DNA of 64,000 bases from an uncultured Phascolarctobacterium sp. (GTDB lineage: Bacteria; Bacillota; Negativicutes; Acidaminococcales; Acidaminococcaceae). The stretch lies in the NCBI GenBank assembly GCA_900544795.1, contig UQWM01000005.1, positions 1 to 64,000 of the forward strand. The letters run 5' to 3'. This document shows, piece after piece, positions 16,524 to 24,990 of the stretch (position 1 is the stretch's first letter; each line of letters begins with the position of its first letter). Position numbers and translations under genes: made by a program. The notes beneath the pieces are model-generated. The model was not told the origin of the DNA and did no database searches. It was given only the letters and a program-made list of their open reading frames with translations.

Positions 16524-17444
16524 GTGAAAAAAGTATTGATAGTTGATGATAATGGCAAGAATTTAGATTTATTTAAAGATTTTGTTGAAAGCTGGGGTTA
16601 TGAAACTATTACTGCGCAACAGGGGCGTGACGCTATCGAGCTTGCTGCCAGACATTTGCCGGATGTTATTTTATTAGATGTTATGCTGCCAGGCATGAGC
16701 GGCTATGAGGTTTGCCGTGAGCTTAAAGAAGCAGTAGCTACCCAAGATATACCCGTTGTTATGATAACAGTACTTAATGATATTGCAGACAGGCTGCATG
16801 GCTATAAGATCGGTGCCGATCATTTTTTAGTCAAGCCTGTAGATTATAATGAACTGCATGCTATTTTGGATAACCTGCTGCAAAAGAAAAGTCAATTGGA
16901 TACAACAGAAAACCGCTTAGCAGTGCTTGAGAGCCTTAGTGTACTTTTAAAACAGGTTTTGCTACCGGAACATATTGTTACATCTAACCGCAAATATCAT
17001 TATTGCCAAAAGCTGTGCACTTATTTTAATCTGTCGAAAACTGAGCTTGAGCAGGGATATTTATTTGTGCGGGTACAAGATATCATCGCGAGCCTGTGCA
17101 GATATAAAAACAGTGGTGCTGAAGCTGAAATGAAGTTTTTAGACTCACTACAGATGAACAGCTGGTTACGACCGTTGTTGCAATATGTGCGCGAGTATAA
17201 TAACGGCATAGATATTGAACTTCAGGAAAGCATCAAAAATAAACACTTGGAAAAGTTAGCTGAGATAAGCTTTGTCCTTGAACGTTATGGCGCTATTTTA
17301 GCAGGAGTTGGATATGATGATAGTAAAGCCCTGGCTACATTGCGACAGGAAGCTGTCCAATACGCTTATCCGCAAGATGTAGTACAGATTTTTGAACAGA
17401 TTATCAATGATGAATTATTTATGAGCGATTTAAAAAACAAGTAA
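16524..17444 (+). CDS. Response regulator with non-DNA-binding C-terminal domain
   Basis: The 306-residue protein has a receiver domain (1-120) with all key residues: Asp8/Asp9, phospho-acceptor Asp52 (LLDVMLPG), Thr82 and Lys104 (LVKPVD). Residues 130-306 are mostly helical and resemble in spacing the HD-GYP-type output of similar regulators, but no HD or GYP motif survives. Function is therefore unassigned. GTG 16524 begins 12 bases after the kinase, so it is its likely partner. It would not bind DNA directly; a phosphorelay or protein-protein role is inferred. Confidence 0.8.
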   Translation: MKKVLIVDDNGKNLDLFKDFVESWGYETITAQQGRDAIELAARHLPDVILLDVMLPGMSGYEVCRELKEAVATQDIPVVMITVLNDIADRLHGYKIGADHFLVKPVDYNELHAILDNLLQKKSQLDTTENRLAVLESLSVLLKQVLLPEHIVTSNRKYHYCQKLCTYFNLSKTELEQGYLFVRVQDIIASLCRYKNSGAEAEMKFLDSLQMNSWLRPLLQYVREYNNGIDIELQESIKNKHLEKLAEISFVLERYGAILAGVGYDDSKALATLRQEAVQYAYPQDVVQIFEQIINDELFMSDLKNK

Positions 17445-17529
17445 GTCGCAGCAGTACGGTTAAATTTAATTGAATGTTGGATAATAAAAGTAAGAAAGCA
17501 AAAGCTGTTAAAGTTTATCCTAAATCAAA

Positions 17530-17561
17530 GTAAGCCTTTTTGTTTATACAAAAAGGCTTAC
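17530..17561 (+). terminator. Hairpin ending the PocR/kinase/regulator block
   Basis: GTAAGCCTTTTTG (17530-17542) pairs perfectly with CAAAAAGGCTTAC (17549-17561), with a 6-base loop. The following bases (TTCTGTT) form only a poor U tract, so termination may be partial. A TGTTATAAT extended -10 begins just after it and could serve the next gene. Confidence 0.6.
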
Positions 17562-17606
17562 TTCTGTTATAATGATAAACAGAATATTTAAGAACGGAGT
17601 GTTACG

Positions 17607-18200
17607 ATGCTGCGCAAAATTTTAATGTTAGTAATGATAATGGTTATGACTTCTATGGGGGCTGCATCTGCCGCCGAAAAAACTTATACAATCCCTGACG
17701 GCGGTTGTAGCGTCAGCCTACCTGAAAATTATTTGGTAGTTCCGGTAGAACGGCCTGTTGCCCCCGGTGACGAGCTTGGGGTCAAAGTTTCGCAGCTTTC
17801 TGCCAGCGACCCTGCTGATAAAAGTCTGGCACTGCATATTATGGTAGAAAGCAGCAAGCTGACCCAGGAACTGCCAGATCTTGATTATACACCGGGCGCA
17901 GTGATGCGCGATTATTTTACGGAAAACCTGCAAAACAGCGGTTGGTTGGAACCTGCCGTAACTGGCAGCATGGCTAATGGTAAAATCCATTTTGTGAAGT
18001 TTAGAGCCTACATAGCCGACAGCGCCGGTCAAAAATATGACGGCGAGATTTATGCTACAGTTAAAGGCGGCAAGCTGTTTTATTTGATGCTGATGAGCAG
18101 AGAACGGGCGTTAAAACCTGAAGAACGTGAGCTTTTGGCGCAAGCTGTATCAACGCTGCAATTTGCTGAAGCAGTAGCCTCTACTGTTGTAGAGGGCTAA
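17607..18200 (+). CDS. Exported protein of unknown function
   Basis: The 197-residue protein has a clear signal peptide (basic LRK, a hydrophobic Leu/Met/Val core and a cleavage site at 'AASAAEKT', about residue 22). The mature part contains 'YTIPDGGCSVSLPENY' and 'GKIHFVKFRAYIADS', a small beta-rich domain. No catalytic motif or lipobox. AACGGAGTG precedes ATG 17607. It is a single-gene unit between two hairpins. It may act in the periplasm; function is not recognised. Confidence 0.8.
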   Translation: MLRKILMLVMIMVMTSMGAASAAEKTYTIPDGGCSVSLPENYLVVPVERPVAPGDELGVKVSQLSASDPADKSLALHIMVESSKLTQELPDLDYTPGAVMRDYFTENLQNSGWLEPAVTGSMANGKIHFVKFRAYIADSAGQKYDGEIYATVKGGKLFYLMLMSRERALKPEERELLAQAVSTLQFAEAVASTVVEG

Positions 18201-18202
18201 AA

Positions 18203-18245
18203 ATAAAAGGTTCCGTACATAAACGTACGGAACCTTTTATTTTTT
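18203..18245 (+). terminator. Strong intrinsic terminator
   Basis: A perfect 16-bp stem (18203-18218 with 18225-18240), a 6-base loop and a T run end the exported-protein gene. From here to 18547 (about 300 bases) no gene is visible; the stretch holds a G/C-rich hairpin at 18263-18298 that would be terminator-like on the minus strand (see findings). Confidence 0.93.
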
Positions 18246-18547
18246 ACGGCAGAAACCAAAAAACGGCTGCGACTCGCACCACCGTAGCCGCAACCGTCTT
18301 TTGAGGTTGAAAGGATGAAAATAATTGAGAGAAGGGAGGAGGTAATTGCATTTAATGCTTTTGCCTTGTCTATATAATACCCTATTGTAAGTACCTTTTC
18401 ATCTTACAATGCTTACATAATCTGTTTAATATAATTACATAATTATATTTGTGCAAAAACTTTTTCAAGCCGAGCAGCAAAAAAATATTTTGCTTTTTAT
18501 AATCAAGCTTGGTAAAATGCCAGTAATAAACAACAGGCGGTGAGATA

Positions 18548-19102
18548 ATGCGGACAGTAGCATGCTTTGGCGATTCGTTGATCTATGGCTTTCCCTTTGG
18601 GCCGCGATACTCGTGGTTGGCGCAGGCGGAAGCATTAACGGGGCATAAATTTCTTAATTATGGTGTTTGCGGCGACTGCTGCGATGATATTTTAGAACGC
18701 CTGCGTAGGATGTACTTACCGACGCAGACTACGCATATTTTGTTTTGGGGCGGCGCTAACGATATTATACAAATGCGTCCACTAAAGTTTATTTTGGAAG
18801 ACTTGCAGAAAACCTTAGTATATTGTCAGTCAAGTAAACTTGAACTGGGATTGGTTTTGCCCTTGTTAACTGCCGAAAGTGGGTTGAATGAATATCTTTT
18901 GCCCCTGCGTGAAGCCGTTAGCAGCAATTTTGCCGGTAAGGCCAGCCTGTTCGATTTGCAGCCTGCTATAGGGCTTGGCAAAAAGCAGCTGCAAGCAGCA
19001 TATTTGGACGGCGTGCACCCGACCGCCGCCACCTATGCGGTGCTGGGCACCTATGCTGCACCCTTGTTGGACACATGGCTGAGTAATTACAATTGTAAGT
19101 AA
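18548..19102 (+). CDS. SGNH/GDSL-type esterase
   Basis: The 184-residue protein has SGNH blocks: GDSLIYGFP (Ser nucleophile, near residue 8), the Gly block 'LNYGVCGD', GGANDI (Asn) and DGVHPT (catalytic Asp/His near residue 160). It has no signal peptide, so it is a cytoplasmic esterase or lipase-like hydrolase; the substrate is unknown. Start ATG 18548 follows GGCGGTGAG. It stands alone, with obgE about 120 bases downstream under its own promoter. Confidence 0.85.
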   Translation: MRTVACFGDSLIYGFPFGPRYSWLAQAEALTGHKFLNYGVCGDCCDDILERLRRMYLPTQTTHILFWGGANDIIQMRPLKFILEDLQKTLVYCQSSKLELGLVLPLLTAESGLNEYLLPLREAVSSNFAGKASLFDLQPAIGLGKKQLQAAYLDGVHPTAATYAVLGTYAAPLLDTWLSNYNCK

Positions 19103-19109
19103 AGAAATT

Positions 19110-19139
19110 TTGCCTTAGCTGGTACTTTTAAGGTATAAT
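19110..19139 (+). promoter_or_regulatory. Promoter of obgE-proB-proA
   Basis: TTGCCT (19110-19115), an 18-base spacer and TATAAT (19134-19139) lie about 85 bases upstream of obgE. Confidence 0.65.
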
Positions 19140-19224
19140 AATATGATAGATAAGTAGGCTGACGCTGAATTTGGCGCGGCCCTGATACTAAATATTTAAT
19201 AATGAAGATAGAGGAGAAAAAATC

Positions 19225-20496
19225 ATGTTTATTGATCGAGCGAGGATTTATGTAGAGGCGGGAGCCGGCGGCGACGGACGCAGCAGCTTCAGACGTGAAA
19301 AGTTTGTAGAGCAGGGCGGCCCGAACGGCGGTAACGGCGGACGTGGCGGCAACGTAATTTTAAAAGCCGATAAAAATCTTAATACTTTGATAGATTTCCG
19401 TTATAAAAGAAAATTTGTTGCTAAACGTGGTGGCCACGGTGGCAACTCTAACTGCACCGGCCCTCGTGCCGATGACGTTATCATAAAAGTACCCATGGGT
19501 ACGCTGGTTCGCGACGATAATACCGGCGTGCGCCTGGCCGACCTGACCGAGGATGGTCAGGAATTTGTGATAGCCAGAGGTGGACGTGGTGGTAAGGGTA
19601 ACGCCTGCTATGTTACCAGTACCAACCGTGCCCCCACCTTTGCCGAAAAAGGTGAACCGGGACAGCTCAGCTGGGTCAAACTGGAATTGAAGCTTTTGGC
19701 AGACGTTGGTCTGGTAGGCTATCCCAGCGTCGGTAAATCCAGCATCATCGCCCAGGTATCAGCGGCCCGGCCCGAAATAGCGGCCTATCATTTTACCACG
19801 CTGACCCCTGTTTTGGGCGTAGTGCGTATCGACACCGAACGCAGCTTTGTTTTGGCTGATATCCCCGGACTTATCGAAGGCGCTCACGAAGGCGTTGGCC
19901 TTGGTCACGACTTTTTGCGCCATGTTGAGCGCACCAAAGTGCTGTTGCACGTTTTAGACGTATCGGGTACAGACGGACGTGACCCTATTGAAGACTTTGA
20001 AAAAATCAATTATGAATTATCACAATACAGTGAACGTTTAGGCCGCCGCAAACAGCTGGTGGTCGCCAATAAAATGGACCTGCCGGAAGGCCAGGAAAAT
20101 TTTGAGCGAGTCAAAGAATATGTGGAAGCAAAAGGCTATGATATCGTCAGAGCTTCGGCTGCTACCGGCGAGGGGCTGCAGGAACTGATGTATAAAGCCT
20201 TCGAGATGCTGCAAAACTTTGAGCCCGAGCCGGACGAAGAAGAAAACATCATCATGGACGAGATCGATCCGGACAGCTTTGAGATCACCGCCTGCGCTGA
20301 CGCTGATTTTGAAGTTAAAGGTAAAAATTTGGAACGCCTGGTCGCTATGACCAATTTTGATAACGACGAAGCTCTGTATCGCTTCCAGATGATCTGGAAA
20401 CGGTTGGGCATCGACGAAGCCTTAAAGGCCAAAGGTATTCAGGAAGGTCAGACCGTGCGTATCCGCGACATGGTTTTTGAATTCAAAGAATACTAA
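19225..20496 (+). CDS. obgE: Ribosome-assembly GTPase Obg (CgtA)
   Basis: The 423-residue protein has three domains: a glycine-rich Obg fold (1-158; GGRGGNVILKAD), a G domain with P-loop GYPSVGKSS, DIPGLIEGAHEG (G3), NKMD (G4) and SAATGEG (G5), and a C-terminal OCT domain after an acidic linker. It acts in 50S maturation and stress signalling. AGAGGAGAA precedes ATG 19225. It starts the obgE-proB-proA unit. In many Firmicutes obg follows rpmA closely; here about 5.9 kb of accessory genes lie between. Confidence 0.97.
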   Translation: MFIDRARIYVEAGAGGDGRSSFRREKFVEQGGPNGGNGGRGGNVILKADKNLNTLIDFRYKRKFVAKRGGHGGNSNCTGPRADDVIIKVPMGTLVRDDNTGVRLADLTEDGQEFVIARGGRGGKGNACYVTSTNRAPTFAEKGEPGQLSWVKLELKLLADVGLVGYPSVGKSSIIAQVSAARPEIAAYHFTTLTPVLGVVRIDTERSFVLADIPGLIEGAHEGVGLGHDFLRHVERTKVLLHVLDVSGTDGRDPIEDFEKINYELSQYSERLGRRKQLVVANKMDLPEGQENFERVKEYVEAKGYDIVRASAATGEGLQELMYKAFEMLQNFEPEPDEEENIIMDEIDPDSFEITACADADFEVKGKNLERLVAMTNFDNDEALYRFQMIWKRLGIDEALKAKGIQEGQTVRIRDMVFEFKEY

Positions 20497-20521
20497 GATC
20501 TTGATGAGGGGACTGAGCAGT

Positions 20522-21655
20522 ATGACTTTTGACCGCTCTGTATTAAAAGCAGCAAAACGTATCGTCGTCAAAGTCGGTACCAGTACTATAACCTATGCCA
20601 ACGGGAAACGTAATTTTGAACAGATCGACCGGTTGGCCCGCGAGCTTGCCGATTTGCAGAATCAGGGCAAGGAAATGATTTTGGTCACTTCCGGCGCAGT
20701 GGCCGTAGGCGTCGACCGCCTGGGACTCAGCGAAAAGCCCAAAACTATCCCCGGCAAACAGGCGGCAGCCGCTGTAGGGCAGGGCATTTTGATGCACACC
20801 TACGAAAAACTATTTGCAGAATATGGGCAAGTTGTAGCGCAGGTGCTGCTGACTAAAACCGAGTCGCTGGACAGGCATCGCTACACTAATTCCCGTAATA
20901 CCTTTATGGAACTTTTAAGAAACAGGGTCATTCCCATCGTTAACGAAAACGATGTAGTGGCCTTAGATGAATTAAAAATCGGTGATAACGATAATATGTC
21001 GGCGCTGGTTGCCGGCATCGTCGATGCCGATCTGGTAGTGATCCTGTCCGACGTTGACGGACTTTACACTGCCAATCCGCAGACTGACCCAACAGCCCGG
21101 CTGGTGAGCATCGTCAGCGACATCACCCCTGAAGTTGAGGCCAGCGCCGGCGGCGTTGGCAGCAGTTTAGGCACCGGCGGTATGTTTACCAAGATCCAGG
21201 CGGCTAAAGCTGCCACTAGCTCTGGTATCCATCTGGCTATTGCCCGCGGCGACGAAAAATATGCCATCGCCCGCATTTTGCAGGGCGAGGATATCGGCAC
21301 CGTCTTTGTTTCCAAAGAAAACCGTTTGCAGTTCCGTAAACGTTGGCTGGCGTTTGGAGCCCGCATCATGGGTACGATCGTTATCGACGACGGCTGCGCT
21401 AAAGCTGTGCGCAAAGCCGGTGGCTGCAGCATCCTGCCCGCAGGCATCACAGCAGTGGAAGGCCAGTTTGAAGCCGGTAATACAGTCAGCGTCGTCGACC
21501 TGTCCGGGCACGAGCTGGCCCGCGGTTTAAGCCACTATTCGTCCGCCGAACTGGAACTTATCAAAGGCGCTAAAACTGCGGAAATAGAAGAAAAAATCGG
21601 ACATAAAAATTATGATGAGGTCATCCATCGTGACGACCTGGTTATTTTAGGCTAG
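20522..21655 (+). CDS. proB: Glutamate 5-kinase
   Basis: The 377-residue protein has an amino-acid-kinase domain (VVKVGTSTITY; VTSGAVAVGVDRLGL; NENDVVALDELKIGDND; LSDVDGLYTANP) followed by a C-terminal PUA domain (about 275-365). It phosphorylates glutamate in the first step of proline synthesis and is normally feedback-inhibited by proline. ATG 20522 is preferred to an upstream start at 20477 that would lie within obgE and lacks a ribosome site. proA follows 12 bases downstream. Confidence 0.96.
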   Translation: MTFDRSVLKAAKRIVVKVGTSTITYANGKRNFEQIDRLARELADLQNQGKEMILVTSGAVAVGVDRLGLSEKPKTIPGKQAAAAVGQGILMHTYEKLFAEYGQVVAQVLLTKTESLDRHRYTNSRNTFMELLRNRVIPIVNENDVVALDELKIGDNDNMSALVAGIVDADLVVILSDVDGLYTANPQTDPTARLVSIVSDITPEVEASAGGVGSSLGTGGMFTKIQAAKAATSSGIHLAIARGDEKYAIARILQGEDIGTVFVSKENRLQFRKRWLAFGARIMGTIVIDDGCAKAVRKAGGCSILPAGITAVEGQFEAGNTVSVVDLSGHELARGLSHYSSAELELIKGAKTAEIEEKIGHKNYDEVIHRDDLVILG

Positions 21656-21667
21656 GAGGGGCTTGCT

Positions 21668-22924
21668 ATGACAACTTACGATCTGGTTCGCGCAAAAGCA
21701 GAGGCGGCTCACCGTGCAGCGGCGCAGCTTGCAGTAACTTCTACCGTAATCAAAAATAAAGCTTTGCTGGCCATGGCGGCAGCCCTTGAAGCCGAGGTAC
21801 ATGCAATACTGGCGGCTAATGCGCTTGATATGGAAGCAGGCCGCGCTAATAATATGAAGGAATCTATGCTGGACAGACTGGCCTTGACAGCAGAACGTAT
21901 CGACGGTATGGCCGAAGGCCTGCGGCAGGTTTCCCGGCTGGAAGACCCTGTTGGCAATGTGTTGGATGGCCGCAGCTTGCCTAATGGCCTGACCGTAACA
22001 AAAGTGCGCGTTCCCTTGGGGGTCATCGGCATCATTTATGAAGCCCGCCCTAATGTTACAGCGGATGCTATCGGCCTGTGCCTGAAATCAGGTAATGCCG
22101 TAGTCTTAAAAGGCGGCAGCGAAGCGCTGCATTCCAATACCGCTATTGCCGAAGTGCTGTCCAAAGCGGCGGAAGCGGCCGGCATCCCTGTTGGTTCGGT
22201 ACAGTTTATCGACAGCAGCGACCGTCAGGCCGTAACTGATTTGATAAAGATGAACGGCCTTGTTGACGTAGTGATACCCCGGGGCGGCGCCGGTCTTATC
22301 CAGGCCGTAGTGCAGAACGCCACGGTACCCGTTATTGAGACCGGTATCGGTGTTTGCCACACCTATGTGGATGCAGGGGCAGATTATGCTATTGCCCGTG
22401 CTATCGCCATCAACGCTAAAGTGCAGCGCCCGGCGGTGTGCAACGCTATGGAGACCCTGCTGGTACACGAAGATGCCGCGGCAGAATTTTTGCCGCAGAT
22501 GCTGGCTGAATTTTTCGAGACCGGAGTGACCATCATCGGTTGCGAAAAAACGCAGGCCTTTGATAAACGCATCCAGGCAGCAACCGAAGCGGACTGGGGG
22601 ACGGAATACGGAGATTTGCGTCTTTCCGTAAAAATCGTCAGCGGTTTGGAAGCGGCTTTGGCCCATATTGCCCAATATGGCACTAAGCACTCCGAGTGCA
22701 TTGTGACCCGTGATTACGAACATGCACGCCTTTTCCAGCAGCGCGTCGATGCGGCAGCAGTGTATGTTAACGCCTCCACCCGTTTTACAGACGGTTTTGA
22801 ATTTGGCTTTGGCGCCGAAATCGGCATCAGTACGCAAAAGCTGCATGCTCGCGGCCCTATGGCGCTGCCGGAGTTGACCAGTACTAAATACCTTATCAGC
22901 GGCGACGGCCAAATACGCGGCTGA
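21668..22924 (+). CDS. proA: Gamma-glutamyl phosphate reductase
   Basis: The 418-residue aldehyde-dehydrogenase-fold enzyme has 'PLGVIGIIYEARPNVTADAIGLCLKSGNAVVLKGG' and the catalytic Cys in 'KVQRPAVCNAMETLLV' (near residue 257). It reduces glutamyl-5-phosphate to the semialdehyde with NADPH, the second step of proline synthesis. TAGGAGG gives the ribosome site for ATG 21668. It ends the operon at a strong terminator. Full length. Confidence 0.96.
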   Translation: MTTYDLVRAKAEAAHRAAAQLAVTSTVIKNKALLAMAAALEAEVHAILAANALDMEAGRANNMKESMLDRLALTAERIDGMAEGLRQVSRLEDPVGNVLDGRSLPNGLTVTKVRVPLGVIGIIYEARPNVTADAIGLCLKSGNAVVLKGGSEALHSNTAIAEVLSKAAEAAGIPVGSVQFIDSSDRQAVTDLIKMNGLVDVVIPRGGAGLIQAVVQNATVPVIETGIGVCHTYVDAGADYAIARAIAINAKVQRPAVCNAMETLLVHEDAAAEFLPQMLAEFFETGVTIIGCEKTQAFDKRIQAATEADWGTEYGDLRLSVKIVSGLEAALAHIAQYGTKHSECIVTRDYEHARLFQQRVDAAAVYVNASTRFTDGFEFGFGAEIGISTQKLHARGPMALPELTSTKYLISGDGQIRG

Positions 22925-22941
22925 TAAATCAACTAAAAAGT

Positions 22942-22986
22942 AAAACTGCCTTTAAAGGTCTTAACGAACTTTAAAGGCAGTTTTTT
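22942..22986 (+). terminator. Terminator after proA
   Basis: A 15-16-bp stem (from 22942 and 22969-22984) with an 11-base loop and a T6 run closes obgE-proB-proA. Confidence 0.92.
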
Positions 22987-23110
22987 GTTGTGATCAGCGC
23001 GCCTTCAGTAAAAAACATTCAGACAGCATGTTTGGTCAGCATTTGCTTACTGACATAAAGTTTTCACAAAATTTGTCATTAAAAAAACACAGATTTAAGT
23101 TATTATAACT

Positions 23111-23139
23111 TTGACCAAAAGAATAGAATAAGCTATAAT
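23111..23139 (+). promoter_or_regulatory. Promoter of the MacAB-like operon
   Basis: TTGACC (23111-23116), a 17-base spacer and TATAAT (23134-23139) lie about 60 bases before the adaptor gene. Confidence 0.8.
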
Positions 23140-23199
23140 TTTATAAGTAATACGAGCTGATAAAAATTGTTAATTTTATAAAGTAAAGAGGGATGTAAG

Positions 23200-24273
23200 A
23201 TGTTAGGATGGATCAAACGCAATAAATACATACTGGGCTTTTTAGTGGTTTTGAGTGCGGCTAGCTATTTTGGCTACGGCTATTATAAAAGCAGCACCGA
23301 AGTTAAAGAAACAGTGCGGACCGCTGAAGTCGAATATGGCCACCTGGCCGACAGTATTTCGGCAACAGGCAGCCTCAGCGCCGTCGATAACGTCGACATC
23401 AGCTCCAAAATAACCGGCCGTATCGTTGAAGTTTGTGTCGAAGAAAACGATCACGTCAATGCCGGTGAAGTGCTGGTACGCCTGGACGATACCTCGCTGG
23501 CGGCAACCCAGACCCAGATGCAGGCCAAAATGACCAACGCGCTGGCTACCTATAATCGTTATAGCTCCCTCTTGGCTAAGGGTGCTATTTCCAGATCGGA
23601 GTATGACCTGGCCGAAGCAGATTATGTTGTAGCCAAAGCCAATTACGACCAGGCTACTTCCAATGTCAACGACACGATCATCACCTCACCAATCTCCGGC
23701 TATGTTATCGGTAAACCCACCCCGGTTGGCCAAACCATCAGTTCCGGTATTTCTGCGCCGCAGGTCATCATGTCCGTGGCCAATCTTGATAATATGCAAA
23801 TTGAAACCATGGTCGACGAGTCTGACATCGGACAGGTAAAAGTAGGGCAAAAAGTAACCTTTACTGTCGATTCCTACCCTGACAGGACTTTTGAAGGCAT
23901 CGTCCGACTGGTATCACGTCAGGCCGTTACCGAAAATAACGTTATCTATTATACCGTTTATGTAGATGTTGCCAATTCTGAAGGTAAACTTCTGCCGACA
24001 ATGACGGCCCGTGCTAATATCATTGTCAACGAAGCAGATAATGTGCTGATGATCCCGGCTAACTGCCTGCGAACAGAAGGTAAGCGCCGTTATGTGCAGG
24101 TCTACAACGAAGCTACTAAAGAAATCCGCGACGTAGACGTGGAAGTAGGTTTAAGCGGCGACGATAAGGTTGCCGTCAGCAGCCCCGAACTAAAAGCAGG
24201 CGACAAAATTTTAGTGAGAGCCGCTAAGGCTACGCAAACCAATAATAACCGCATGGGCCCGCCGATGCGCTGA
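23200..24273 (+). CDS. MacA-like periplasmic adaptor of an ABC exporter
   Basis: The 357-residue membrane-fusion protein has one N-terminal TM (about 10-27), a lipoyl half-motif (GRIVEVCVEENDHVNAGEVLVRLDD), a short helical hairpin, the second lipoyl half (TITSPISGYVIGKPTPVGQTI-like), a beta-barrel and a membrane-proximal domain. Such proteins link a MacB-type ABC permease to an outer-membrane channel and export macrolides, peptides or siderophores. The ATPase and permease follow at once. No outer-membrane factor is encoded nearby, so a TolC-like channel must be elsewhere if one is used. Confidence 0.9.
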   Translation: MLGWIKRNKYILGFLVVLSAASYFGYGYYKSSTEVKETVRTAEVEYGHLADSISATGSLSAVDNVDISSKITGRIVEVCVEENDHVNAGEVLVRLDDTSLAATQTQMQAKMTNALATYNRYSSLLAKGAISRSEYDLAEADYVVAKANYDQATSNVNDTIITSPISGYVIGKPTPVGQTISSGISAPQVIMSVANLDNMQIETMVDESDIGQVKVGQKVTFTVDSYPDRTFEGIVRLVSRQAVTENNVIYYTVYVDVANSEGKLLPTMTARANIIVNEADNVLMIPANCLRTEGKRRYVQVYNEATKEIRDVDVEVGLSGDDKVAVSSPELKAGDKILVRAAKATQTNNNRMGPPMR

Positions 24274-24294
24274 TAAAAGGAAGGAGACGCACAA

Positions 24295-24990
24295 ATGACT
24301 GCTGTGATCAGGCTTGAAGATATCATGAAAACATACATCATGGGCGACTCCGTAGTTCACGCACTCGACCATGTCGACGTCGAAATCGGTGTGGGTGAGT
24401 TTACTTCTATCATGGGTCCCTCTGGCAGCGGCAAATCGACAATGATGAATATTTTAGGCTGTCTCGACCGCCCTACCTCCGGAGAATACTATCTTGACGG
24501 TAAAGATGTAGCCCGTTACAGTGATGACGAGCTGGCGCGGACACGTAATACTAAAATCGGCTTTGTCTTCCAAAACTTCAACCTGCTGCCAAAATTATCG
24601 GCACAGCTCAATGTAGCACTGCCCCTGGTTTATGCCGGTATCGGCGAAGAAGAGCGGCTGGAACGTGCTAAAAAAGCACTGGAAGCTGTTGGACTTGGCG
24701 ACAGGATCGGCCATAACCCTACCGAAATGTCCGGCGGTCAGCGCCAGCGTGTAGCTATTGCACGAGCGCTTATCAACGACCCGGCCATTATTATGGCCGA
24801 CGAACCGACCGGCAATCTGGATACAAAATCCAGCTACGAAATTATGGATATTTTTATCAAAATGAACGAAGCAGGCAAAACCGTAGTCATGGTCACCCAC
24901 GAACCGGATATTGCCGAACAGACCAAACGTATTTTAACGATGCGCGACGGTAAACTGGTCAGCGACGAATGGAGGTCTGACCATGTTTAA
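24295..24990 (+). CDS. MacB/LolD-type ABC transporter ATPase
   Basis: The 231-residue ATPase has Walker A GPSGSGKST, Q-loop FQNFNLLPKL, signature MSGGQRQRVAIARAL, Walker B IIMADEPTGNLD and a switch His (VTHEPDI). It energises the downstream permease. The stop overlaps the permease ATG by eight bases. AAGGAAGGAG precedes ATG 24295. The substrate is unknown; the class covers lipoprotein, bacteriocin and macrolide export. Confidence 0.94.
   Translation: MTAVIRLEDIMKTYIMGDSVVHALDHVDVEIGVGEFTSIMGPSGSGKSTMMNILGCLDRPTSGEYYLDGKDVARYSDDELARTRNTKIGFVFQNFNLLPKLSAQLNVALPLVYAGIGEEERLERAKKALEAVGLGDRIGHNPTEMSGGQRQRVAIARALINDPAIIMADEPTGNLDTKSSYEIMDIFIKMNEAGKTVVMVTHEPDIAEQTKRILTMRDGKLVSDEWRSDHV

Noticed and set aside
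17474..17533. 19-codon Lys-rich frame after the response regulator
   Set aside because: It has no ribosome site, its stop lies in the terminator stem, and nothing supports translation.
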